Assembly (NCBI RefSeq): GCF_008802405.1
Contig: NZ_VZDO01000010.1
Coordinates: 1-64,000 of the forward strand
DNA from: Plantimonas leprariae
GTDB lineage: Bacteria; Pseudomonadota; Alphaproteobacteria; Rhizobiales; Rhizobiaceae
DNA: 64,000 nucleotides
Reading direction: 5' to 3'
In this document: piece after piece, positions 24,903 through 34,927 of the stretch
Layout of the letters: every line of letters begins with the position of its first letter
Position numbering within the stretch: the stretch's first letter is position 1
Translations under genes and position numbers: made by a program
The notes under the pieces: generated by a model
Database searches by the model: none
Seen by the model: only the letters and a program-made list of their open reading frames with translations
Told to the model about the DNA's origin: nothing

Positions 24903-25070
24903 ATGACCCTCAGCTTCTCCGTCTTCGCCTTCGCCCTCATGCTCGCCCTCGTGGTCGCGAGCGCCCCGGTCTGGCCGTGGTCGCGCCGGCTCGGGCCCCG
25001 GCCGATGCTCGTCGCCGGCCTCTGCCTTCTCGTCTACGCGCTTCTCGCCGTCTGGACGGCCGGCGCGTGA
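24903..25070 (+). CDS. Small membrane protein of unknown function
   Basis: A 55-residue open frame with strongly GC-biased third positions and two hydrophobic helices (about 3-22 and 36-53) separated by a basic loop, WPWSRRLGPRP. The central part resembles the WPHSRGWGYGPSG-type hinge of DUF3309 proteins, and a DUF3309 gene follows 90 bp downstream, so it may be a diverged relative. No strong ribosome binding site is visible. Confidence 0.5.
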   Translation: MTLSFSVFAFALMLALVVASAPVWPWSRRLGPRPMLVAGLCLLVYALLAVWTAGA

Positions 25071-25089
25071 ACTGTGGCGGGAAAGCGGC

Positions 25090-25115
25090 GGAACCTCACG
25101 CGGGTCTCGCGGGTT
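25090..25115 (+). promoter_or_regulatory. Candidate EcfG-type promoter upstream of DUF3309 gene
   Basis: GGAAC, 17 bp, GGTT: a one-base deviation from GGAAC-N16/17-CGTT, 45 bp upstream of the start. Many DUF3309-type small membrane proteins belong to the general stress regulon, which lends weight to this weak match. Confidence 0.4.
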
Positions 25116-25159
25116 TGTGAGGCGTCCGCCGATGGGGCGGAGTCAGAGAAGGTGTTCAG

Positions 25160-25318
25160 ATGTCCCTCGGCACGATCCTCATCATCATTCTCATCCTGCT
25201 GCTCATCGGCGCGTTCCCGGGTTGGGGCTATTCGCGCGGCTGGGGCTACGGCCCGAGCGGCATTCTCGGCGTGATCCTGGTGGTGGTGCTGGTCCTGCTC
25301 TTGCTCGGCCGGATCTAG
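25160..25318 (+). CDS. DUF3309 family small membrane protein
   Basis: A 52-residue protein with two membrane helices around the conserved hinge GYSRGWGYGPSG, ending in LLLGRI, as is typical of DUF3309. GAGAAGG lies about nine bases before the ATG. Function unknown; such genes are widespread in alphaproteobacteria. Its stop overlaps the convergent MFS gene by four bases. Confidence 0.85.
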   Translation: MSLGTILIIILILLLIGAFPGWGYSRGWGYGPSGILGVILVVVLVLLLLGRI

Positions 25319-26574
25319 CGGGGCCGCCGCGCCCCGTCGGCGATCGCCATCAGGGGCGCGGCAGCGAGCGTCACGACCAGGAAGGCCGAGAGGCCGAGGA
25401 ACACCACGGCGAAGCCGAGATGCTCGCCGAGGAAGCCGATGGCCGCCGGCGCGATCAGGATGCCGGAATAGCCGAGGGCGGTGACGGTCGAGAGCCCCGC
25501 CCCCGGCTTCAGGCCGCCGACATTGCCGGCCGCCGAAAAGGCGATCGGCACCATGTTGGAGATGCCGATCCCCATCAGGGCGAAGCCGAGGATGGCGACA
25601 GGCGGGTTGGGCGCGAGCCCGGCGACGAGAAGGCCGATGCCCGCCGCGCCGGAGCACCAGCGCATGGTCGAGACCGCGCCCAGCCGGTCGCGCACCATGT
25701 CGCCGGCGAAGCGGAACGCCGCCATGGTGAAGGAGAAGCCCGCGAAGGCGAGACCGGACACGGTGGCGCTCGCCTGCAACTCCTGCTTGAGGTAGAGCGC
25801 GCTCCAGTCGATCGCCGCCCCTTCCGGGATCATCGCGAAAAGCGCGAAGAGGCCGATCAGGACGGCGCCCCGATAGCCGGATATCAGGCCGGCCGCCGCC
25901 GTCTCGGCCCCGGGCGCGGTCCCGTGCGGCACGCCGGCGACGGCTTCCGCCGCGGTCTCGCCGCTCGGCGCGTCGGACAGCGCCCAGCGGGCGACGACGA
26001 GGAAGCCGAGGAATATCACCGTCCCCGCCAGGAGCCCGTGCGTCACCGGGCCCGCATGCGCGATCACGAAGCCGCCGAGCGCCGAGCCGATCACGCCGCC
26101 GACGCTCCAAAAGCCGTGGCAGGACGACATGATCGCGGATCGCCGCCGCCGCTCCACCGCGACGGCGTTGGCGTTCATCGCGACGTCCATGCCGCCCGTC
26201 GCGGCGCCGGCGAAGAGCACCGCCACCACCGCGAGCGGCACGTTCGGAGCGAGCACGAGGAACGGCAGCGCGAAGACCAGCGCGACGTTCAGCGCCAGCA
26301 TCGGCAGGCGCGAGCCGTGCGAGCCGATGATCCGCCCCGCGACCGGCATCACCGCCACCGCGCCGATGCCGAAGGCGAGGATCATCAGCCCCATCCGGCT
26401 GGCTGAGAGTTCGAGCCGTTCGGCGAAGCTCGGGATCAGCGGCGCCCAGCTTCCGGTGAACATGCCGTTGGCGAGAAAGGCCGTCGACACCGCGGCGCGG
26501 TGCGCGGCGGACGAACCGCCGGCGGCTGTCCGGTCGAGGCGCGCGGCACCCGCCGTCTTCTCGGCGATCGTCAT
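25315..26574 (-). CDS. MFS transporter
   Basis: A 419-residue, about 12-helix major facilitator permease. The stretch SFAERLELSASRMGLMILAFGIGAVAVMPVAGRIIGSHGSR contains the loop 2-3 motif of the family. It belongs to the branch that includes fucose/sugar permeases and YbjJ-like exporters; the substrate is unknown. It follows a DeoR-family regulator by 28 bp on the same strand, suggesting a sugar or sugar-phosphate signal. The ATG at 26574 is chosen because the open frame before it runs through the regulator's stop. Confidence 0.88.
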   Translation of the reverse strand: MTIAEKTAGAARLDRTAAGGSSAAHRAAVSTAFLANGMFTGSWAPLIPSFAERLELSASRMGLMILAFGIGAVAVMPVAGRIIGSHGSRLPMLALNVALVFALPFLVLAPNVPLAVVAVLFAGAATGGMDVAMNANAVAVERRRRSAIMSSCHGFWSVGGVIGSALGGFVIAHAGPVTHGLLAGTVIFLGFLVVARWALSDAPSGETAAEAVAGVPHGTAPGAETAAAGLISGYRGAVLIGLFALFAMIPEGAAIDWSALYLKQELQASATVSGLAFAGFSFTMAAFRFAGDMVRDRLGAVSTMRWCSGAAGIGLLVAGLAPNPPVAILGFALMGIGISNMVPIAFSAAGNVGGLKPGAGLSTVTALGYSGILIAPAAIGFLGEHLGFAVVFLGLSAFLVVTLAAAPLMAIADGARRPR

Positions 26575-26602
26575 CGGTTCGTGTCTCCCCGCTTGCTTCC
26601 TG

Positions 26603-27412
26603 TCAGGCCCGGCCCGCCGGCCGCGCCGCCGCTGCATCCTCGGAACCGGCCCGGACGATCGGGACGCCCCGCGCCGCGAAGGGTTCCAGCGTCGCCGCGT
26701 CGCAATCCGCCTCGACGAAGAGCGTGCCGACCCAGCCCGCCGGCGCGACGCCGTAGGGCGCGGCGGTGCCGAGCTTGTCGTTGGTCGCGGCGACGAGCAG
26801 CGTGGCGCTCCGCGCCGCGACCGCGCTCTTCAGTTCCGCTTCCTCCAGCCCGTGCGCGGTGATGCCGGCTTCCGCGTCGACGCCGCAGACGCCGAGCACG
26901 GCGACGCCCGGCCGGAAGCGCTCGGCCTCGCGCAGCGTCGAACTGCCGAGGCAGGCGCCGGTGCGCGGATCGAGCCGGCCGCCGAGCACGATGCATTCGA
27001 TGCCGGGGCGCTCGCCGAGCCTCGCCGCGACGCTCGGCGCGTTGGTGACGACGGTCAGCGCCGCGTCGTCGTCCAGCGCTTCCGCGATCGCGAGGTTGGT
27101 CGAGCCGGCGTCGATGAAGACCAGCGATCCCCTGGGGATCGCTGCGGCGAGCGCCCGGCCGAGCGCCGCCTTGCGGCCCGCTCCCCCGGCCTGCCGGAGC
27201 CCCAGCGACGTGTCCGCCCCCGGTGCGATCGGCAAGGCGCCGCCGTAGACGCGCCGGCAAAGGCCGGCCTGCGCCATCTCCCGCAGGTCCCGGCGCACGG
27301 TGTCTTCCGAAACGCGGAAGGTTTCCGCCAGCGCCGAGGCGATGACGCGCCCCTCGCGGGCGAGGAGTTCGCCGATCGCCGTCCGCCGCTGCAGGGCAAG
27401 AAGGTCCGACAT
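26603..27412 (-). CDS. DeoR family transcriptional regulator
   Basis: A 269-residue repressor. The N-terminal winged helix (about 3-57) reads LALQRRTAIGELL...VSEDTVRRDLREMAQAGLCRRVYGG, the DeoR signature. The C-terminal DeoRC sensor domain (about 75-235) has the ribose-phosphate-isomerase-like motif IDAGSTNLAIAEAL and NDKLG near its end. It likely senses a phosphorylated sugar and controls the downstream MFS gene and itself: a promoter with an overlapping direct repeat lies just upstream. The ATG at 27412 is preferred to the GTG further up. Confidence 0.9.
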   Translation of the reverse strand: MSDLLALQRRTAIGELLAREGRVIASALAETFRVSEDTVRRDLREMAQAGLCRRVYGGALPIAPGADTSLGLRQAGGAGRKAALGRALAAAIPRGSLVFIDAGSTNLAIAEALDDDAALTVVTNAPSVAARLGERPGIECIVLGGRLDPRTGACLGSSTLREAERFRPGVAVLGVCGVDAEAGITAHGLEEAELKSAVAARSATLLVAATNDKLGTAAPYGVAPAGWVGTLFVEADCDAATLEPFAARGVPIVRAGSEDAAAARPAGRA

Positions 27413-27443
27413 GGCCGATCCAAAACAGGAAATAATCGGCTCA

Positions 27444-27472
27444 ATCGTGCACAAACGTGCAGACTATGTCAA
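27444..27472 (-). promoter_or_regulatory. Promoter of deoR-MFS operon with overlapping operator repeat
   Basis: On the minus strand a perfect -35 TTGACA, 17 bp, then CACGAT as -10, giving a leader of about 25 nt. Within it CGTGCA occurs twice on the + strand (27446-27451 and 27456-27461), exactly ten bp apart, one helical turn. This is the layout of an autoregulatory repressor site. Confidence 0.6.
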
Positions 27473-27568
27473 CTGTCGGAATGCGCGGCTTTTGCCGACG
27501 CGAGGAAGCATCAGCTTAAGCCCCTTCCAGCAGAATGGGCGAGGGGCCGATCGAAAGCGACAGCCGTC

Positions 27569-27898
27569 TTGACCCGAGTCAATAGGGAACGTTTTTTCGA
27601 GCGCTGCAAACCCGCCGCCAGTCTGACCTTTTTTGCGGGTCTCGCCGGTTTTGCCGCTTACGCGCTCTGGGGCGCCTGGGCCCATGGGGAAATCTGGGTT
27701 CGCCATGGAGGGTCGGTGTCGGTGACCGAACATCCGGGCGCCTTCTGGTTCGCTGTTGCCGTCAACGTCTATGGACTGGCGATCATCCTCGGCGGCATCG
27801 GACTGGTTCTACGGGTGCGAGCCGGCCGGGAACCTTCCAGGCCGCCGCGTCCACCGTTCGTGGACGAGGCGCGGGTCCAGCCTTTCGACGAACGATAG
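27569..27898 (+). CDS. Small membrane protein of unknown function
   Basis: About 109 residues with two hydrophobic helices (about 19-38: LTFFAGLAGFAAYALWGAWA; about 59-82: GAFWFAVAVNVYGLAIILGGIGLVL), a short loop between them, and a cytoplasmic tail rich in Arg and Pro. The start is uncertain: TTG at 27569 is the best candidate and no ATG is in frame nearby. I do not recognise it. It converges on pyruvate carboxylase with a hairpin between. Confidence 0.55.
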   Translation: MTRVNRERFFERCKPAASLTFFAGLAGFAAYALWGAWAHGEIWVRHGGSVSVTEHPGAFWFAVAVNVYGLAIILGGIGLVLRVRAGREPSRPPRPPFVDEARVQPFDER

Positions 27899-27924
27899 GC
27901 GGCACCGCGGTTCGGACGCCGCCT
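27897..27924. terminator. Hairpin between convergent genes, possible terminator
   Basis: AGGCGGC / GCCGCCT with a 14-base loop between the small membrane gene and pyc. There is no U-run, so confidence is low. Confidence 0.35.
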
Positions 27925-27933
27925 CGACTCGGA

Positions 27934-31395
<3,462 letters not shown>

Positions 31396-31415
31396 GAAAC
31401 AGCCTCCGACGCAGA

Positions 31416-31439
31416 GGACCGCGAAGCAGAACGCGGTCC
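31416..31439. promoter_or_regulatory. Eight-bp inverted repeat in the pyc leader
   Basis: GGACCGCG, eight bases, CGCGGTCC: a perfect palindrome 21 bp upstream of the pyc ATG. In RNA it would form a stable hairpin just upstream of the ribosome binding site; in DNA it could be an operator. No U-run follows on either strand that would make it a simple terminator for the upstream DMT gene. Confidence 0.5.
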
Positions 31440-31469
31440 GGACCGGCGCGGGACTTTGCGTCGGGTCAC

Positions 31470-31489
31470 GTCTTTTCGCAAGTGCGAAG
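31470..31489. promoter_or_regulatory. Palindrome TTCGCA-N2-TGCGAA upstream of pyc
   Basis: The core TTCGCA-AG-TGCGAA is embedded in a 20-bp element that, apart from the two central bases, is identical to one at 42737-42756. It lies 75 bp upstream of the pyc start. The shape is that of a dimeric regulator's operator. Confidence 0.55.
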
Positions 31490-31507
31490 AAGCCGTGCCG
31501 CCTGGGA

Positions 31508-32395
31508 TCAGACGCGGTTTCTAAGCAGGGGTGTGCGGTGCCACCAGGAGGTGCGCTTCTCCTCGCGCAGGAAGGTGAAGAGGCCGGACAGGCCGACGAC
31601 GCCCATGCCCGCCACCGCGACGCCGTCCGGGAATTCGGCGAAGAACAGCGCGCCGATCACCGCGGCCCAGACGATCTGGCTGTACTGCGTCGGCGCGACC
31701 TCGGCCGCCGGCGCGAGCCGCGTCGCGAGGACGAGGCACAGATGCCCGATGCCGCCGCAGATGCCGCCGAGCACGAGCACCGGCCAGAGATGCGCGGAGG
31801 GCATCACGAAGCCGGGGATCATCAGGATGCCGTTCACGACGATCGAGGAGCCGAGCGCCGAGCCGATCAGCGTCAGACGGCGCTCGGTCGGCCCCAGCAC
31901 GCGCAGGATGATCACGGTCAGCGCGCCGACGAGGGCGACGCCGACCGCCGCGAGATGGCCGGGCAGAAGCTCGCGGAAGCCGGGCCGCACCACGAGGATC
32001 ACGCCGCAAAGGCCGGTCAGCACCGCGCCCCAGCGCTTCAGCCCGATCGGCTCCTTCAGGATCGTCGCCGAAAGAACGGTGACGAAGAGCGGGACGAGGA
32101 AGATCAGCGCGTAGGCTTCGGCGAGCGGCAGCGTCGAGAAGGCGTAGACGCCCATCATGCCGCCCACCGTGCCGCTCGCCATGCGCAAGGCCACGAGCTT
32201 CGGGTTCTTCGGGATGAAGACGTTGCGCCACGTATCGTCCGGCCGCTTGGTGAGGAGCGTCGGCACGAGGGCGAAGAGCGAGATGAAGAAGCCGACCTCG
32301 AAGACGGGCAGCGAGGCACCGGAGAACTTCACCGCCGCGTCGCCGCAGGAAAAGGCGAAATACGACAGAAAGGCGATCAGGACGCCGGCTTGCAT
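31508..32395 (-). CDS. EamA/DMT family permease
   Basis: A drug/metabolite transporter of 295 residues with about ten membrane helices in two EamA repeats (about 5-135 and 150-280). Repeat motifs are visible, such as LAEAYALIFLVPLFVTVLSA in the first and APAAEVAPTQYSQIVWAAVIG in the second. The substrate is unknown. It is on the same strand as pyc, 112 bp upstream of it, but the palindromic elements between them suggest that pyc has its own promoter. Confidence 0.88.
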   Translation of the reverse strand: MQAGVLIAFLSYFAFSCGDAAVKFSGASLPVFEVGFFISLFALVPTLLTKRPDDTWRNVFIPKNPKLVALRMASGTVGGMMGVYAFSTLPLAEAYALIFLVPLFVTVLSATILKEPIGLKRWGAVLTGLCGVILVVRPGFRELLPGHLAAVGVALVGALTVIILRVLGPTERRLTLIGSALGSSIVVNGILMIPGFVMPSAHLWPVLVLGGICGGIGHLCLVLATRLAPAAEVAPTQYSQIVWAAVIGALFFAEFPDGVAVAGMGVVGLSGLFTFLREEKRTSWWHRTPLLRNRV

Positions 32396-32588
32396 GGGAT
32401 GGCTCGGGAGAAGCTGGACGCCGCGGGAGGGTGCGACCGGGCGTTAAGCTCCCGCTTCACCCGGCACAAGCCGCCCGAACGATCACCTCTTGTGATGCGG
32501 CTTCACGCGGCGGGAACCGGCCGGAGCCACGCTTGTCCATTTCCAGGCGACGCGCCATCTTGAGCCGCAAGCATCAGGATTCGCCCGC

Positions 32589-33050
32589 ATGCCGGACAAC
32601 GATCTCAGAGCCCTGTTCCCGCTGCTCGAAGCGGTGATCGAGGGCCAGAAGCGCAGCGCCAACCAGTTGGCGGCCTTTGCCACGCGTTACGATTTCATCG
32701 AGTCGAGCTACGATCGGCTGGCCCGGCAGATCAATCGCCTGCAGGAGGGACAGATCGAGATCGTCGCGGAACTGCGAAAGCACGACGCCGAGTTTCAGCG
32801 GTTGTACGGAGAATCCCAGCGCCTGAGCAGCCGGCTCGACGCGATGTTGCAGCGGCTCGACGAGATGGACACCCGGATCGACCGTCTGTCCGATGACATT
32901 CGCTCGCTACGCGTGGAACTCGTCGGGCAATACAACGAAATCCTCAACGCCGTGCAGGCCGGCACGCTGAACAAGGTCGAAATCGCCGACCTGACCGAGC
33001 GGGTCGAGCAGTTGGAACGGCAGTTCGCGGCGCGCTTCGGCTCGTCCTAG
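32589..33050 (+). CDS. Coiled-coil protein of unknown function
   Basis: A 153-residue, almost entirely helical protein. From about 45 to 145 there are repeated heptads with Leu, Ile or Val at core positions (for example LSSRLDAMLQRLDEMDTRID, then LTERVEQLERQFAARF). No signal peptide or membrane helix is seen. Such proteins are often cytoskeletal adaptors or phage/plasmid structural helpers; nothing here decides. It stands alone between a DMT permease and thuB, whose stop it overlaps by four bases tail to tail. Confidence 0.7.
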   Translation: MPDNDLRALFPLLEAVIEGQKRSANQLAAFATRYDFIESSYDRLARQINRLQEGQIEIVAELRKHDAEFQRLYGESQRLSSRLDAMLQRLDEMDTRIDRLSDDIRSLRVELVGQYNEILNAVQAGTLNKVEIADLTERVEQLERQFAARFGSS

Positions 33051-34099
33051 GAAACCCGGAGTTCGCGCCGCTCCTCGTCGGCGACGAAGCAGAGGTCGAG
33101 GAGCTTCTGGATGCCGGCGGCGTGCCGGAAGTTCGGCTGCTCGTGCTCGCCGGTGACGAGCGAGCACACGAAGCGCTCGTTGTTGTTCGGCGTCGGCGGG
33201 CATTCGACGGGCCGCCACGTCTGCGTCTGGATGTCGTCGCCGAGGCAGGCTTCGAGGTTCGAGGTCTCGTGATCCGACCAGACCTTCAGCGCGCCCTCCG
33301 TGCCGTGGATGGTCAGGTCGAGGTCGTTCTTCTTGCCCGTGCCGTAGCGCGACATGTGGACGACGCCGAGCGCGCCGTTCACGAATTCGACGGTCATCAC
33401 GCAGCTATCGTTGACGTCGAGCCGGTAGGCGCCGATCGCATCGCCTTCCGCCTTGTGGAAGGTCTTCAGCCGCGCGTTCATCGCGGCGACGTCGAGGCCG
33501 GTGCCGAAGGAGACGAAGTCGAGGATGTGGACGCCGATGTCGCCGACGACGCCCTTCGAGCCGTGGGCGGCGGAGAGCCGCCAGAGCCAGCGCTCGTCGG
33601 TGTGCCAGTCGCCCCAGTGCGCCGCGGTCAGCCAGCTCTGCAGGTAGCTCGCGTCGACATGGCGGATCTCGCCGATCTCGCCCGCATCGACCATCCGCCG
33701 CGCCATCTGGATCGCGTGGGCGTTGCGGTAGGTGAGGTTGACCATCGCGATGATGCCGGCGCTTTCCGCGGCTTCCGTCATCGCCATCGCGTCGGGATGG
33801 TTCACCGCCAGCGGCTTCTCGCAGAAGACGTGCGCGCCCGCGGCGATCAGCTTCATCGTGGTCGGATAGTGCGCGGCGTCCGGCGTCGAGTTCACCGCCG
33901 CGTCGAACGCCCCCCAGCGCAGCGCCGCGTCGAGATCGCCGAAGCTGTTCGGGATGGCATGCGCTTCGGCGAAGGCCTTCGCCCGCTCATCGTTGACGTC
34001 GACGGCCGCGACGAGTTCGCAGCCCGGGATCGCCTTGAAGCGCTTGGCATGGGTGTGGGCGATCGAGCCGGTGCCGAGGATCAGGATACGCTTCGACAT
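33047..34099 (-). CDS. thuB: Gfo/Idh/MocA family dehydrogenase, ThuB-like
   Basis: A cytosolic NAD(P)-dependent sugar dehydrogenase of 350 residues. The Rossmann motif is ILGTGSIAHTHAKRF (about 6-20), and EKPLA (about 93-97) holds the conserved Lys. It follows thuA with a one-base stop/start overlap. In Sinorhizobium, ThuA and ThuB together turn trehalose and related disaccharides into 3-keto derivatives. Here the pair ends a trehalose-synthesis operon, which supports the name; a different sugar substrate is possible. Confidence 0.82.
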   Translation of the reverse strand: MSKRILILGTGSIAHTHAKRFKAIPGCELVAAVDVNDERAKAFAEAHAIPNSFGDLDAALRWGAFDAAVNSTPDAAHYPTTMKLIAAGAHVFCEKPLAVNHPDAMAMTEAAESAGIIAMVNLTYRNAHAIQMARRMVDAGEIGEIRHVDASYLQSWLTAAHWGDWHTDERWLWRLSAAHGSKGVVGDIGVHILDFVSFGTGLDVAAMNARLKTFHKAEGDAIGAYRLDVNDSCVMTVEFVNGALGVVHMSRYGTGKKNDLDLTIHGTEGALKVWSDHETSNLEACLGDDIQTQTWRPVECPPTPNNNERFVCSLVTGEHEQPNFRHAAGIQKLLDLCFVADEERRELRVS

Positions 34100-34884
34100 C
34101 AGCGGAAGCCCTCCTCGCCCTTGGCATGCAGCGAGCCGCCGCGCTTCTCGATCTTCTCGGGCGCCTTGTCGACCGGCACGTTCGGCGCCTGGGCGACGTC
34201 CGCCCAGGGCTTCGCCGGGTTGTAGGCCCACCGCACCGCGTTGCGCAGCACGGTCTGCACCGTCGCGTCGTGATAGATCGGATAGGTCTCGTGGCCGGGA
34301 GCGAAATAGAAGATGCGCCCTGCGCCGCGCTGATAGGTCAGGCCCGAGCGGAACACCTCGCCGCCCTGATACCAGGACACGAACACCGTCTCCATCGGCT
34401 CGGGGACGAGGAACGGCTCGCCGTACATCTCGGTGTTCTCGATGGTGATCGAATCGCCGACGCCTGCCGCGATCGGGTGCGAGCGGTTGATCGCCCAGAC
34501 GCGCTCGCGCTCGCCGGCCTCGCGCCAACGCAAGGAGCAGGGCGAACCCATCAGCCGCTTGAACGCCTTCGAGAAATGGCCGGAATGGAGGACGATCAGC
34601 CCCATGCCCTGCCAAACGCGTTCGACCACGCGCTCCACCACCGTGTCGTCGACGGCCCCGTGCGCCTTGTGTCCCCACCAGAGGAGCACGTCGGTTTCGG
34701 CGAGCCGCTCGGCCGGCAGCCCGTGCTCCGGCTGGTCGAGGCTGGCGGTGGAGGCCTCGATCTGCCCATCGTCCCGCAAGGCGGCGGCGATCGTTTCGTG
34801 GATGCCGTCCGGATAGATGCCCCGGACGGTCTCGTTCTCGCGCTCGTGGATGAACTCGTTCCAGACGACGGCACGGATGGGCAT
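34099..34884 (-). CDS. thuA: ThuA family trehalose utilisation protein
   Basis: A 261-residue protein of the ThuA/glutamine-amidotransferase-like fold. WNEFIHERENETVRGIYPDGIH opens it, and LLWWGHKAH, IVLHSGHFSKAFK and YFAPGHETYPIYHD are the conserved His-rich blocks. ThuA homologues act with ThuB on trehalose; the chemistry of ThuA alone is less clear. It starts 43 bp after the treY stop and is coupled to thuB (TGATG). A frame extending 26 codons upstream has no better start. Confidence 0.88.
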   Translation of the reverse strand: MPIRAVVWNEFIHERENETVRGIYPDGIHETIAAALRDDGQIEASTASLDQPEHGLPAERLAETDVLLWWGHKAHGAVDDTVVERVVERVWQGMGLIVLHSGHFSKAFKRLMGSPCSLRWREAGERERVWAINRSHPIAAGVGDSITIENTEMYGEPFLVPEPMETVFVSWYQGGEVFRSGLTYQRGAGRIFYFAPGHETYPIYHDATVQTVLRNAVRWAYNPAKPWADVAQAPNVPVDKAPEKIEKRGGSLHAKGEEGFR

Positions 34885-34927
34885 GGGATGGTCCTTCTGG
34901 CGTTTCGCGGGATCGGCTACGGCACGA

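Noticed and set aside
27569-27610. T-run near 27590 as a terminator
   Set aside because: No stem precedes it; it lies inside the small membrane protein gene.
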